From NCBI RefSeq assembly GCF_001475935.1, contig NZ_LDQA01000011.1:53202-117201 (forward strand): DNA of 64,000 nt, in the 5' to 3' direction. Of the stretch, positions 33,617-41,782 are shown one piece after another. Numbering within the stretch: the first letter of the stretch is position 1; each line of letters begins with the position of its first letter. This DNA comes from Aureimonas ureilytica (GTDB lineage: Bacteria > Pseudomonadota > Alphaproteobacteria > Rhizobiales > Rhizobiaceae). The notes beneath the pieces were generated by a model, which was given only the letters and a program-made list of their open reading frames with translations, searched no databases and was not told the DNA's origin. The position numbers and the translations under genes are program-made.

Positions 33617-34915
33617 TCAGTTCCCAGAAAGGCCGAGCCAAGCGGCCAGAGCATTGCGCGCGGCGGACGCATCGCCGCCGGTCGCGCCGAGCTGGTCGAG
33701 GGGCGCGAGGTTGGTTTGGGCCGTCAGGGCGTCCGCACCTTCCCGACGCGGGAGATTGAGCTTGGCGCGGCCTTCGTTGCGATCCATCAGGCCATTTTGC
33801 GTCATCTGCGAAAGGAACGTGGCCTTCGCCGCGCTGTCCATCTGGAGCAGCCCTTCGCGATTGAACTCGCAATAGAGCCGACGCTTTTCGCCTGCCGGAA
33901 CGAGGTCTTTGACGATCCGCGCTTCGATCCGCCGGCAAATCGGGTTGATGCCGAGCGCCAGCCACGTCAGGAGGATTTGCTCGACACCAGAGCCCCACAT
34001 AGTCTGGCCTTGGGCCGCGTGACCGATGATGATAGGCGGCATCCCGAACCACCGGCACATCTCTTCGATGTGAAAGCGCCGGGTTTCCAGCATCTGGGCG
34101 TCTTCCGGGTTCAGCGTCATCTGCTGATATTTGAGCCCGGCTTCGAGGATCATCAGTTTGCCGGCATTGGTCGAGCCGGCATAAGCGAGCATCGCGTTCT
34201 TTAGGTCTCTACGCTGATCAGCCTTCAGAACCTGCTCGGAGGACAAAATACCGCTGACGCTCAAGCCGTTGCCGAAAATCTTGCCCGCCGCCTCGTCTGT
34301 AGCCATGGCCGCGCCAAAGGTTTCGGCCCCGTTGGCGATAGCCGAGAGGCCGAGATCACCGCCGAACCCGAAACCCTTGATGTGGAACACCTTGGAACGC
34401 GGCATATCCTCGCTCTTACCGCGATCCGTGACGCGATAGACCAACTCGCCGCTGGGCAGGCGAACCGGACGGCAATGAGTGCTGGCGAGGGGCTGGAGTG
34501 AGGACAGGCGCTTTCCGAACTCGACTTTCTCGGCATAGGAATTGCCGGTCGAGATCAGCCAAGCCACCGTCGCCTCCCAGAACTCCAGCGAGGTCTGATC
34601 GGCGTTCGGGCTGACCTCCAGCACTTCAGCGAGCGCGTGATCGTCCACAGCCGTTCGCCCGCCATCCGCCTCGCGCCGAAAGGTGCCGAGCGGCAACGCC
34701 GACACGGCTTGCGCCGTCAGGCGGATGCAGGCCCAGACCGTGGCGAGCTGCATCGCCGCGTTTAGCGTCACCGATTTGCCGGCATGGCTCTTGCGCCCGA
34801 TCGCCGCCGCGAGGGCGCCAGCATCGGCGAGCCCGATCCGCTCATCTTTCGACCCGATCGGCGTGATCGCATTCGACGGCGCGGCCTTCGCCTGCCGCTC
34901 CCGTTTCTTGCCCAT
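33617..34915 (-). CDS. Portal protein, HK97 family
   Basis: The ATG at 34915 overlaps the stop of terL as TGATG; 432 residues result. Typical portal segments are QLATVWACIRLTAQAVSALP, MCRWFGMPPIIIGH and YCEFNREGLLQMDSAAKATF. Twelve copies form the DNA gateway of the procapsid. Confidence 0.92.
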   Translation of the reverse strand: MGKKRERQAKAAPSNAITPIGSKDERIGLADAGALAAAIGRKSHAGKSVTLNAAMQLATVWACIRLTAQAVSALPLGTFRREADGGRTAVDDHALAEVLEVSPNADQTSLEFWEATVAWLISTGNSYAEKVEFGKRLSSLQPLASTHCRPVRLPSGELVYRVTDRGKSEDMPRSKVFHIKGFGFGGDLGLSAIANGAETFGAAMATDEAAGKIFGNGLSVSGILSSEQVLKADQRRDLKNAMLAYAGSTNAGKLMILEAGLKYQQMTLNPEDAQMLETRRFHIEEMCRWFGMPPIIIGHAAQGQTMWGSGVEQILLTWLALGINPICRRIEARIVKDLVPAGEKRRLYCEFNREGLLQMDSAAKATFLSQMTQNGLMDRNEGRAKLNLPRREGADALTAQTNLAPLDQLGATGGDASAARNALAAWLGLSGN

Positions 34916-36654
34916 CAAATCACCATCACAGGGTTAGAGGTGAAGCCGTCGAGATCGTCGGCTTCCGTTCCATTGATCGCGAGTGCGGTCGCCATGACGC
35001 TCGCGACGATGCCGTCGATCTTGTCGATGCTCTGCTTTTTCGCCGGGACGTAATTCAGGTTATCGTCGAACCGGACCTGACAGTGCTTTGCCATCCACCC
35101 GAGGACCGGATGGCCGCCGTGATCGAGTTGGCCAGCAAAGACCAGCCGCTCGAACTCTTTCGTTGCTTCGCCGAGCGTGGCGGTGCCCTGCCGCATCTTT
35201 TGGACAAGCGTCATGTCGAGCCCGTCCTCTTCGAGATCGGTCATCAGCTTTTGCGCGTTCCACGGGTCAAAGCCAAAGCCTTGAACGTCGAACTGGCCGA
35301 AACCTCTTCGGATCGCATTCCCGACGAAGTTCTGATCGACGCTATCTCCCGGCGTAGCGAATAAGGCTTTCTGGTTGATCCAGCCCCGCCAATTGACGCG
35401 GCGATCTTCGATCGCCCGTTCCTCTAACGTCCCCTCCGGTACCCAAAAGAACGGCAATAGCGACCACGGATCGCCCTCACTCTCAGGCGGGAAAAGCCAG
35501 ACCAGCGCCGTGATGTCTCGCGTCGAAGACACGTCGCATGCGCCGTAGGCTTTCCGCCCTCGAAATCGTGCCTCCGCTGTCATCCATCCATCAGCGTCGG
35601 ACGCGCATGCCGACCACTTCGAGACGGGGAGCCAGCCGCCGACCTGATCGACCCATCTGTTCAAGTGGTAGCATTGGAAGACGGCTTCCTTCGCCGGCTT
35701 TCCCTTCGCTTCTCGGAACTCGCCTCGCAGATAGTCGAGCGTCGGCGTCAGGCCGAGCGAAGGGTTCGCCTTGCGCCACACAGCCTCGTCTTGCCAATCG
35801 TCTTCCTCGCCGATCGCAAAATGAACAACCAGTGTCGTCGGATCGTCTTTCTCGCCCGACATGATGGCGAGACTTTCCTGATACCACTCCCATCCGACAC
35901 GACCCGACTTTCGCCCGGCCGTCGAGGCGTAGAGCTGTATCGGCTGGAGACGAGCGCCTGTCCCCTGCCTAAGCGTATCGGCCAGCTCCCGCGTCTGCCA
36001 TTCGTGGATTTCGTCACCCACGATGACATTCGGGGATCGGCCGTGCTTGCCATCAGGTTTCCCGGTCAGAAGCTCGCAGAGTGCGCCGGTCTCGCGAACA
36101 AAGATCGCTTCCTTGCTGAGAAGCACACGTTCGTTCCCGGCGCGATCCTCGCGGATGCCATTCCCTTCCGTAATCATGGCCTGCATTTTGCGGAACGGAA
36201 CTTTACCCTGATCCTTGTTTCGGCCGAACACGAAAGCCTGCCCGCCCGGCACCCTCTCCAGAACGAAGAACAACACGCCGAGCGCCGCCAGGAACTCTGT
36301 TTTCCCGTTTTTACGGGGTATCCAGAGGTCTAGACGACGGAACAGGCGAACATGCGCGATCGTCGACTTATGAGTAGCGGGATCGATGATCTCGATCGGC
36401 TTCTTCCAGCCGACCAAGAGACGAACCGTGATCTCCTGCCACAGCAAAAGCTTGAACGGGACACCCCGAAAGCGGTCATCCGTCAGACGAAAGATCGTCG
36501 GCCATGCCTTCACCACAGCGTCGGCCTTGGCATGGTCGAACCATGCGCCTTCGACGGCAGTGGCCTTCCGCCATGCGGTTAGCGCCCAGGCATATTCCGG
36601 CTGCGCCGCCGAGCCTTCCAGCCACGGCGGCAGCTTGTGGGTCACATCCGCCAT
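34915..36654 (-). CDS. Terminase large subunit
   Basis: The 579-residue protein carries the packaging ATPase Walker A-like sequence WIPRKNGKTEF, the Walker B VIVGDEIHEW, and a C-terminal nuclease domain with YGACDVSSTRDITALVW (a metal-binding Asp) and later acidic residues such as LMTDLEEDGLDMT. It translocates DNA into the head and cuts the concatemer. HK97-type relatives usually make cos ends. Confidence 0.93.
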   Translation of the reverse strand: MADVTHKLPPWLEGSAAQPEYAWALTAWRKATAVEGAWFDHAKADAVVKAWPTIFRLTDDRFRGVPFKLLLWQEITVRLLVGWKKPIEIIDPATHKSTIAHVRLFRRLDLWIPRKNGKTEFLAALGVLFFVLERVPGGQAFVFGRNKDQGKVPFRKMQAMITEGNGIREDRAGNERVLLSKEAIFVRETGALCELLTGKPDGKHGRSPNVIVGDEIHEWQTRELADTLRQGTGARLQPIQLYASTAGRKSGRVGWEWYQESLAIMSGEKDDPTTLVVHFAIGEEDDWQDEAVWRKANPSLGLTPTLDYLRGEFREAKGKPAKEAVFQCYHLNRWVDQVGGWLPVSKWSACASDADGWMTAEARFRGRKAYGACDVSSTRDITALVWLFPPESEGDPWSLLPFFWVPEGTLEERAIEDRRVNWRGWINQKALFATPGDSVDQNFVGNAIRRGFGQFDVQGFGFDPWNAQKLMTDLEEDGLDMTLVQKMRQGTATLGEATKEFERLVFAGQLDHGGHPVLGWMAKHCQVRFDDNLNYVPAKKQSIDKIDGIVASVMATALAINGTEADDLDGFTSNPVMVI

Positions 36655-36658
36655 AGCG

Positions 36659-37300
36659 TCAGTTCAACGTTGGCGGAGTGCTATCCGTGCTGGTCATCAA
36701 ATCGAGCGGATCATGCTCCGGCACACCCGCTTCGTCAGGCGCATCGGCACGTGGCGCACCAGCGCCGCCGCCAGTCCGGCCGAACAAGTCGCCCTGTTGC
36801 GTCCGGTTGAAGCTCTCGACCCGCACGAGCGCGCTGTCGGCACGCGGGCTGAAACCAAAGTCGTCTTCGATCTGCCGGAGGATCGGCTCGGCATCCTTCA
36901 TGGTTTTCAGCGAAGGATGCTGGACGATCCGAGACGTGCCGCCAACGGGGGTGAACTCATACGTGGTCCCACCTTTCGGGCAATCGCGGCGCAAGCTCTC
37001 CACAGCGTCTTCGTGCATCTGGACCCAAATGCAGTATCGGGTCAGCGCGGCGCGATAGCCTGGACGGCGGCGGCCGGAGGCGCGCAGCGTGTCAGCAAGC
37101 GAGACCCAAAGCTCTGTCGCCCGGCGATAGTAGGCAGGCGAACGCCGGAAGATGGTGGGCACCGCAAATGGATCATCGGACTGAGTTTCACGCTCGGCCG
37201 AGGCCGCCGCCTCTTCGATCGCCTTGTTCGTCTTTGGCTTACGCCGACCGGGATATCCCTTCGCCGCCTGCAAGGCGGGGTCTTCCTTGCGTCTTCCCAC
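36659..37300 (-). CDS. Terminase small subunit, P27 family
   Basis: A GTG at 37300 with GGAGG 8 bases upstream gives 213 residues (GRRKEDPALQAAKGYPGRRK at the start). It has the P27-type helical core (RATELWVSLADTLRASGR, VQHPSLKTMKDAEPILRQI) and ends 4 bases before terL. It recognises phage DNA for packaging. A TTG at 37330 would overlap the ribosome-binding site. Confidence 0.85.
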   Translation of the reverse strand: MGRRKEDPALQAAKGYPGRRKPKTNKAIEEAAASAERETQSDDPFAVPTIFRRSPAYYRRATELWVSLADTLRASGRRRPGYRAALTRYCIWVQMHEDAVESLRRDCPKGGTTYEFTPVGGTSRIVQHPSLKTMKDAEPILRQIEDDFGFSPRADSALVRVESFNRTQQGDLFGRTGGGAGAPRADAPDEAGVPEHDPLDLMTSTDSTPPTLN

Positions 37301-37503
37301 GGTTCCACCCTCCGGCGCAAAAGGCGGCAACCCATTGCGCGCAAAAGAAAAAAGTTTGGCGCTTAGAATTTCGCGCCGATTTTTTGGCTGTTACCTCGCC
37401 GGTCCCGCCCCTACGGCGGCCGACTTTCGATCCCCCCCCCCTCGAGGTAGAAGGCCCCGACTGATGCAATTCCAGATGGCGAAAGCTTTCACATGCGATA
37501 GGA

Positions 37504-38163
37504 ATGCCACTCCAGCCAGAAATTCACATCACCACGGATTACAAAGCCATGATCACGCCAGAGCAGGAAGCGGAATACATCCGACGTCTCGAAAAAGCTG
37601 CAAAGACTGTAGGGCCAGCGACAAAGTCGGAGGCCAATAGGATGTATGACTTGGCTGTAAGCTTCCATGGCTCAGCACTAAGAGCCTCAGAAGATATCGC
37701 AATAAAAGAAACGATTCAATCCTTCGTAGTACCATCAATTGTCAACATAGCTTTTGCAATAGAGCTATACTTCAAATGCATGCTCAAAGAGAGTAGCTTA
37801 AAGGCGCACGGGCACGAGCTTAAAAAACTTTTCAGAGATCTCCCAGAGCCGATAAAATCTAAAGTTGCTGCAGAGTACAAAATCAGAACAGGTCACGATA
37901 GAAACTCCTTCAACTCTGATCTGAATAATTATTCGAATATGTTTGTTGAATGGCGTTATCTATACGAAAAAAATGGGGAGAAGGGCATATCGCCCTACAG
38001 GATTTCGCAAATCGCTATAGCTGCATACACAGTTGCTAGCTCAATGAACCCGAATTGGGACATAGATCCAATTTCCGATGACCAAATCATGAGGGGGCCG
38101 CCCGAGGCTACTGTCGGGCTTTTGTCTCTGCCCGGCGGCCGAATGTTGCGAATTAAATTCTAG
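37504..38163 (+). CDS. AT-rich HEPN-like protein inserted between terS and HNH gene
   Basis: The 219-residue protein is transcribed against the packaging operon and is clearly richer in A and T than its neighbours, a sign of recent transfer. The segment FVVPSIVNIAFAIELYFKCM, then GHELKKLFRDLPEPI and FVEWRYLYEKNG, resembles HEPN-domain proteins often linked to RNA cleavage and abortive defence. The usual Rx4-6H catalytic motif is not obvious; RTGHDRN is the nearest. A start at 37549 is equally possible. It could be a moron with a defence or exclusion role. Confidence 0.6.
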   Translation: MPLQPEIHITTDYKAMITPEQEAEYIRRLEKAAKTVGPATKSEANRMYDLAVSFHGSALRASEDIAIKETIQSFVVPSIVNIAFAIELYFKCMLKESSLKAHGHELKKLFRDLPEPIKSKVAAEYKIRTGHDRNSFNSDLNNYSNMFVEWRYLYEKNGEKGISPYRISQIAIAAYTVASSMNPNWDIDPISDDQIMRGPPEATVGLLSLPGGRMLRIKF

Positions 38164-38179
38164 TAAGGACAGGCAGTTA

Positions 38180-38518
38180 TTATTCGTTGCCTGCACCGGC
38201 GCGTTCCTGCCGCTGGACCTCGCCGTCATGGCAAGGCTTGCACAGCGGCTCGAACGGGCCGGCGAAGAACTTGACGGGATCGCCGTGGTGGCGCTCGACA
38301 TGGTTGACCACAGTCGCCGCTGTGATCAGCCCTTCGGCCTGACAGCGACGGCAAAGGGGCTCGGCCGCGAGCACCTGCGCGCGGATCGCCTGCCATTCGG
38401 GCGTCTTGTAGAGCGCCCGCCACGGGTGCGACTGGCGGCGCTTGCGATCATACTCGCGACGCAGATCAGCACGGGCGGGCATGTGCTTGGGTCGGAACGA
38501 TGGTGGCCGAGTTGCCAT
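38180..38518 (-). CDS. HNH endonuclease
   Basis: The 112-residue protein has the HNH pattern VVNHVERHHGDPVKFF and LCKPCHDGEVQ, with a zinc-binding CRRCQ and CKPCH pair. An HNH gene next to the terminase is a common feature of HK97-like phages, where it works with TerL in cos cleavage. GGAGGG lies 4 bases before the ATG. The AT-rich insert separates it from terS here. Confidence 0.88.
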   Translation of the reverse strand: MATRPPSFRPKHMPARADLRREYDRKRRQSHPWRALYKTPEWQAIRAQVLAAEPLCRRCQAEGLITAATVVNHVERHHGDPVKFFAGPFEPLCKPCHDGEVQRQERAGAGNE

Positions 38519-38534
38519 GCATCCCTCCAGATAC

Positions 38535-38568
38535 GCAAAAACCCCGCGAGCGCTTCCGCTCCGGGGTC
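38535..38568 (-). terminator. Terminator between the early gene at 38613 and HNH
   Basis: ACCCCG-CGAGCG pairs with CGCTC-CGGGGT around CTTC (38541-38567). On the minus strand it is followed by TTTTTGCG. It separates early from late leftward transcription. Confidence 0.72.
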
Positions 38569-38612
38569 AGTCTTCCTTAGCATGGATACCTACGTCAAAT
38601 TCCAGCCGCGCG

Positions 38613-39461
38613 TCAAGCGGCCTTGGAGGGCTCCCTAGGCGCATCTGTGGATGACCGCACCGAGAGCACCCGAGGCGAAGAACCCCGCCCCTCGCCTTCC
38701 CATGGCCACAAGGGAACACGGCACGACACATCGAAGCGCGAGAGCTTCCCTTGCACGTCGTTCGTGATCTGATGAAGCGCGAGAGCCCAAGCCTGATATT
38801 CGATACGCGCAGCGACCAAGAGCGAGGGGCAAGGGTCGAGGTAATACCGACGATACGCGCCCTTGTAGGGCCGTTGCCGAGACCGATTGTACCCATCAAC
38901 CTCGCGAGGCCGCGCCGGCTCGCCCGGCCCCGCCTCATTCACCACCCGGAACCATGCCGGCTTGCCGTTGGCCCCGAGCTTCGGCCGCCGCTCGATACGT
39001 CCATGGTCCCGCCACGCCGGCACCCGATCAACCGACGCCTGACGGATCACGTGAGCGGAGAGGCGATCCCCCTTAGGAATGGCGATGTCCCATCCGTTGC
39101 GGTGCGCGTCCACACGTTCGGCCTCAGTCAGCTCTAGGTCCGTGATCTCGGCCAGATCGCCCAGCGCGTCCCATCCGTCCGGCATCGCGATCGTCGCCAT
39201 CTCCAGGCGCATGACGGCCTCGTCCACCAGAACGGCGTCCGGGTCCGGGTAGACCAGCGCCCGATTGTCCGGGGCCGGCCCGGACGTATCCACCCGAACC
39301 CCCAAGATGGCGAGGCGCGAGATCGCGTCCCAAGCCGAGGTCGAGGGGACGGAAACGCCGCCAAACAGGCGAACGTCGTTCTCGAAAGCTTCGCGCTTCG
39401 GCATCTCCTCGCCGTAGACCCAAGCCAGCAAGGTTCTGATTTCAATGGGTTTACGGATCAC
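38613..39461 (-). CDS. Conserved phage early protein, unknown function
   Basis: The 282-residue protein starts IRKPIEIRTLLAWVYGEEMP and has a basic, proline-rich second half (PAWRDHGRIERRPKLGANGK). No domain is recognised. It is the last gene of the leftward early operon and lies beside the iteron arrays, so a role in replication or its control is possible. Confidence 0.65.
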   Translation of the reverse strand: MIRKPIEIRTLLAWVYGEEMPKREAFENDVRLFGGVSVPSTSAWDAISRLAILGVRVDTSGPAPDNRALVYPDPDAVLVDEAVMRLEMATIAMPDGWDALGDLAEITDLELTEAERVDAHRNGWDIAIPKGDRLSAHVIRQASVDRVPAWRDHGRIERRPKLGANGKPAWFRVVNEAGPGEPARPREVDGYNRSRQRPYKGAYRRYYLDPCPSLLVAARIEYQAWALALHQITNDVQGKLSRFDVSCRVPLWPWEGEGRGSSPRVLSVRSSTDAPREPSKAA

Positions 39462-39473
39462 GGAAGAGTTTCC

Positions 39474-39526
39474 CTATGGAGGTTCAATGGAGAACTATGG
39501 AGGAAGAATGGAGGGTTATGGAGGAT
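39474..39526 (+). repeat. Iteron array 1: five ATGGAG(G) repeats at 10-11 bp spacing
   Basis: ATGGAG begins at 39476, 39487, 39497, 39508 and 39518, spacings of 11, 10, 11 and 10, usually as YATGGAGG. The motif repeats on one face of the helix, as in iterons of replication origins or cooperative regulator sites. No gene covers it. Confidence 0.75.
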
Positions 39527-39618
39527 GCCTAAGGGGATGGATTTGCGTTATTTTACAGTGACTTACTCGCCGTCATGGATAGGCTGGTGGATGAAATGCG
39601 CTTCGCGCTCGCCTGTCG

Positions 39619-39656
39619 TACGCAGCGCCTGTATGCGCTCTACGCGCCTATACGCG
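39619..39656 (+). repeat. TAYGCG repeats between the two iteron arrays
   Basis: TACGCA at 39619, TATGCG at 39632, TACGCG at 39641 and TACGCG at 39651 form a second, different set of short repeats in the centre of the gene-free stretch 39462-39938. Confidence 0.5.
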
Positions 39657-39669
39657 AGGGGCGACGTAG

Positions 39670-39762
39670 ACCCTCCAGACCATCCAGAACCCTTGTGCGG
39701 CAGGGCTTTGTGGCTGTTTGGCAGTCCTCCAGACTTCTCCATGATCCTCCATGTCCTCCATA
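39670..39762 (-). repeat. Iteron array 2: inverted CTCCAT/CTCCAG repeats
   Basis: CTCCA-type sites start at 39673, 39682, 39727, 39737, 39747 and 39756, mostly 9-10 bases apart, in the opposite orientation to array 1. Isolated CTCCAT and CTGGAGG matches follow up to about 39920. Together the two arrays and the repeats between them resemble a phage replication origin next to the helicase gene. Confidence 0.65.
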
Positions 39763-39938
39763 ATGCCTTGCGGGCAGAGCTTTCCCGTTCCCTCAAATGA
39801 AGGTTCGGGCGGGTCCGAATTTGCGTTTCCATGCGCCCGGAGGGGCTAAGGCGGTCGTAGCATCGTCAATGTCTCCATGAGCCTGTCAGAGCGGCACAGG
39901 CGGGGTCTGGAGGGGTGCGGGAGCGATAGGGCAACATC

Positions 39939-41780
39939 TCAGCCCCGCTCTTCGTCCGGGCCGCCATAGCCCTCGGGATAGTCGTCTGCGTCATCCGGCT
40001 CTGTTGTGCGCGCCGGACGCGCCGGCACATTCTCCAGCCGAATGCCGGCATAGTGGCGGCCTTGGCTGTCATCGACGCGAGTGAACCTCTTGCCCATTTT
40101 CGTGCCGAAATTGACACCCGAAACTGGCTTCACAGCCGAGTCTATTGCCCACGCGGTATAGGCATCATAGAACTCGCGGGCGCGCACAAAGGAGGCCGGA
40201 TCGACAACGACGCAGCGGTTCACGAAGGCGGACAGATAGTCCATCTCTTCGCGATACTTCTTCGTCTCCTGGACGACATCCTCCGGGATGACGAGCCCTT
40301 CGCGCAGGTAGATCAGCGCGCCTTCGATCAGCCAGTTGAGAATGCCGGAATGCTCCGGGGCGAACTCGCCCACGACCTCTTCGAAGTTGCGCTGCCGCCC
40401 TTCCGCGATCGTCACCGGCCAGCGGATCACCGTCATGCGCCGCCAGATGCCGTTATCCGTGCCCGTGATCTTCGGATAGCCGTTGCCCGACATGTGCGCC
40501 GTGAAGATCGGCAGGAAGTCGAAATAGCCCGAGAACAGGTCTCGAACCGGGATCGCCTCGCCGCCCGTCAGGCGCTTGACCAGATCCTCGCGCAGCGGAT
40601 CGCCCTCCGGCAGCTCCGTGACGCGCAGAAAGCGCCGACCATAGAGCCGCGCGAGATCGGGGGACGCCTGCCCGCTCTGTCCGGCCCCGCCCGTGAAGCT
40701 TTCCGCCGGCAGCGTCACGGCGTTGCCGCCGAGCACCCGGCAGATGACCTCCAGCGCCACGGACTTGCCGTTCGCCCCGTGGCCGTAGTGGAAGAACAGC
40801 TTCTGGACTGTGATCCCGAGCAGTCCGAGCCCGAAGGCCACCTGGAGAAGCCTGCGGTTGGCCGGGTTGGGCATGAACTCTTCGAGGAAGGCCAGCCACA
40901 AGGGGCAAGTCGCCGCCGCCTTATAGGCCGTGGGAATGGTCGAGGTGATATAGTCCTCGCGGGAATGCCCCGCCTTCACCTTCACCTTCGCGACCTTGAC
41001 CGTGATCGTGTCAGGCGCATCGGCAGGCGCGTCATCGCGCTCCAGATCGGGATTGACGATCTTTTCCGGCCCATAGCGGAAGGTCAGCGTGTGCCCTTTC
41101 ACAGCGACCTTGTAGTGGTTGGCGTCGAACTCCTCCGGCCCGCGCATCAGGAGCGGAGCGGCGCATTCGAGCATGGCTTTCAGCTTGCCGAGGTTCTTGG
41201 ACGACACCCCGAACTTGATGCGGCTGGCGCACCGGTCCATGAAGCGCTGTTCGATCTTCTCCGCGAGCTGGATACGCCGCGTGTCTTCCGGCGTGCGGTC
41301 GGCTTCGTCCTTATCCCGTGCATCCCGCGCCTTGTAGATGACCTTCATCTCGGCATCGGTCATCATCAGGTGATCGGCTTCCTCCGCGATCCGATCGCCG
41401 AGGAGCTGCGCCAGGGCGAGCGCCGCCGTGTTGCCGGTTTCGATGTCCCAATTCGTGCCGTTCCAGACGCCATAGGCCGGCGCGCGGCTCTTGGCCTGAC
41501 GCATCACCGTCAGGTCGATCCCGAAATGCGCGATGAGCCGTTTGCCGTTGTCCGCGTCCGAATGGTCGCAATGAGCGCACCATTCCACGATCTCGTCATC
41601 CGCCAGATCGGTGCGCTCGGCGCGCGGGATTTCGCCCGGCCGCGCCGGTGCGGCCGAGCCGTCCACATCATCAGCCTCTTCGGCTTCGGGCTCCGGCACC
41701 ATGGCGGGGCCGTGCTGGAGGCGCGTTGCCGCGACCAACTCCCGCAAGTATGCGGCGTCGGGGCTGTCTTTCTTGGCCAT
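39939..41780 (-). CDS. P4-type / D5-like replicative helicase
   Basis: The 613-residue protein starts at ATG 41780, immediately after the primase stop. Its second half is the phage/plasmid primase P4-family C-terminal ATPase, with Walker A YGHGANGKSVALEV (GHGANGKS 333-340), YGRRFLRVTELPEGD as Walker B region, and HMSGNGYPKITGTDNGIWRR holding the arginine finger. It is an SF3 helicase that loads at the phage origin. The N-terminal part (residues 1-130) is divergent. It directly adjoins the iteron region. Confidence 0.9.
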   Translation of the reverse strand: MAKKDSPDAAYLRELVAATRLQHGPAMVPEPEAEEADDVDGSAAPARPGEIPRAERTDLADDEIVEWCAHCDHSDADNGKRLIAHFGIDLTVMRQAKSRAPAYGVWNGTNWDIETGNTAALALAQLLGDRIAEEADHLMMTDAEMKVIYKARDARDKDEADRTPEDTRRIQLAEKIEQRFMDRCASRIKFGVSSKNLGKLKAMLECAAPLLMRGPEEFDANHYKVAVKGHTLTFRYGPEKIVNPDLERDDAPADAPDTITVKVAKVKVKAGHSREDYITSTIPTAYKAAATCPLWLAFLEEFMPNPANRRLLQVAFGLGLLGITVQKLFFHYGHGANGKSVALEVICRVLGGNAVTLPAESFTGGAGQSGQASPDLARLYGRRFLRVTELPEGDPLREDLVKRLTGGEAIPVRDLFSGYFDFLPIFTAHMSGNGYPKITGTDNGIWRRMTVIRWPVTIAEGRQRNFEEVVGEFAPEHSGILNWLIEGALIYLREGLVIPEDVVQETKKYREEMDYLSAFVNRCVVVDPASFVRAREFYDAYTAWAIDSAVKPVSGVNFGTKMGKRFTRVDDSQGRHYAGIRLENVPARPARTTEPDDADDYPEGYGGPDEERG

Positions 41781-41782
41781 TC

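Noticed and set aside
32160..33875. 571-codon open frame on the plus strand
   Set aside because: It lies opposite the capsid and ClpP-like protease genes and carries no motif.
37425..37447. Run of C residues as a phase-variation switch
   Set aside because: The C-run near 37432-37440 is in a non-coding gap between terS and the HEPN-like gene, and no frame depends on its length.
39474..39762. CRISPR array
   Set aside because: The repeats are only 6-9 bases long with 9-11 bp period and change orientation; there are no spacers of 30-40 bases and no cas genes.
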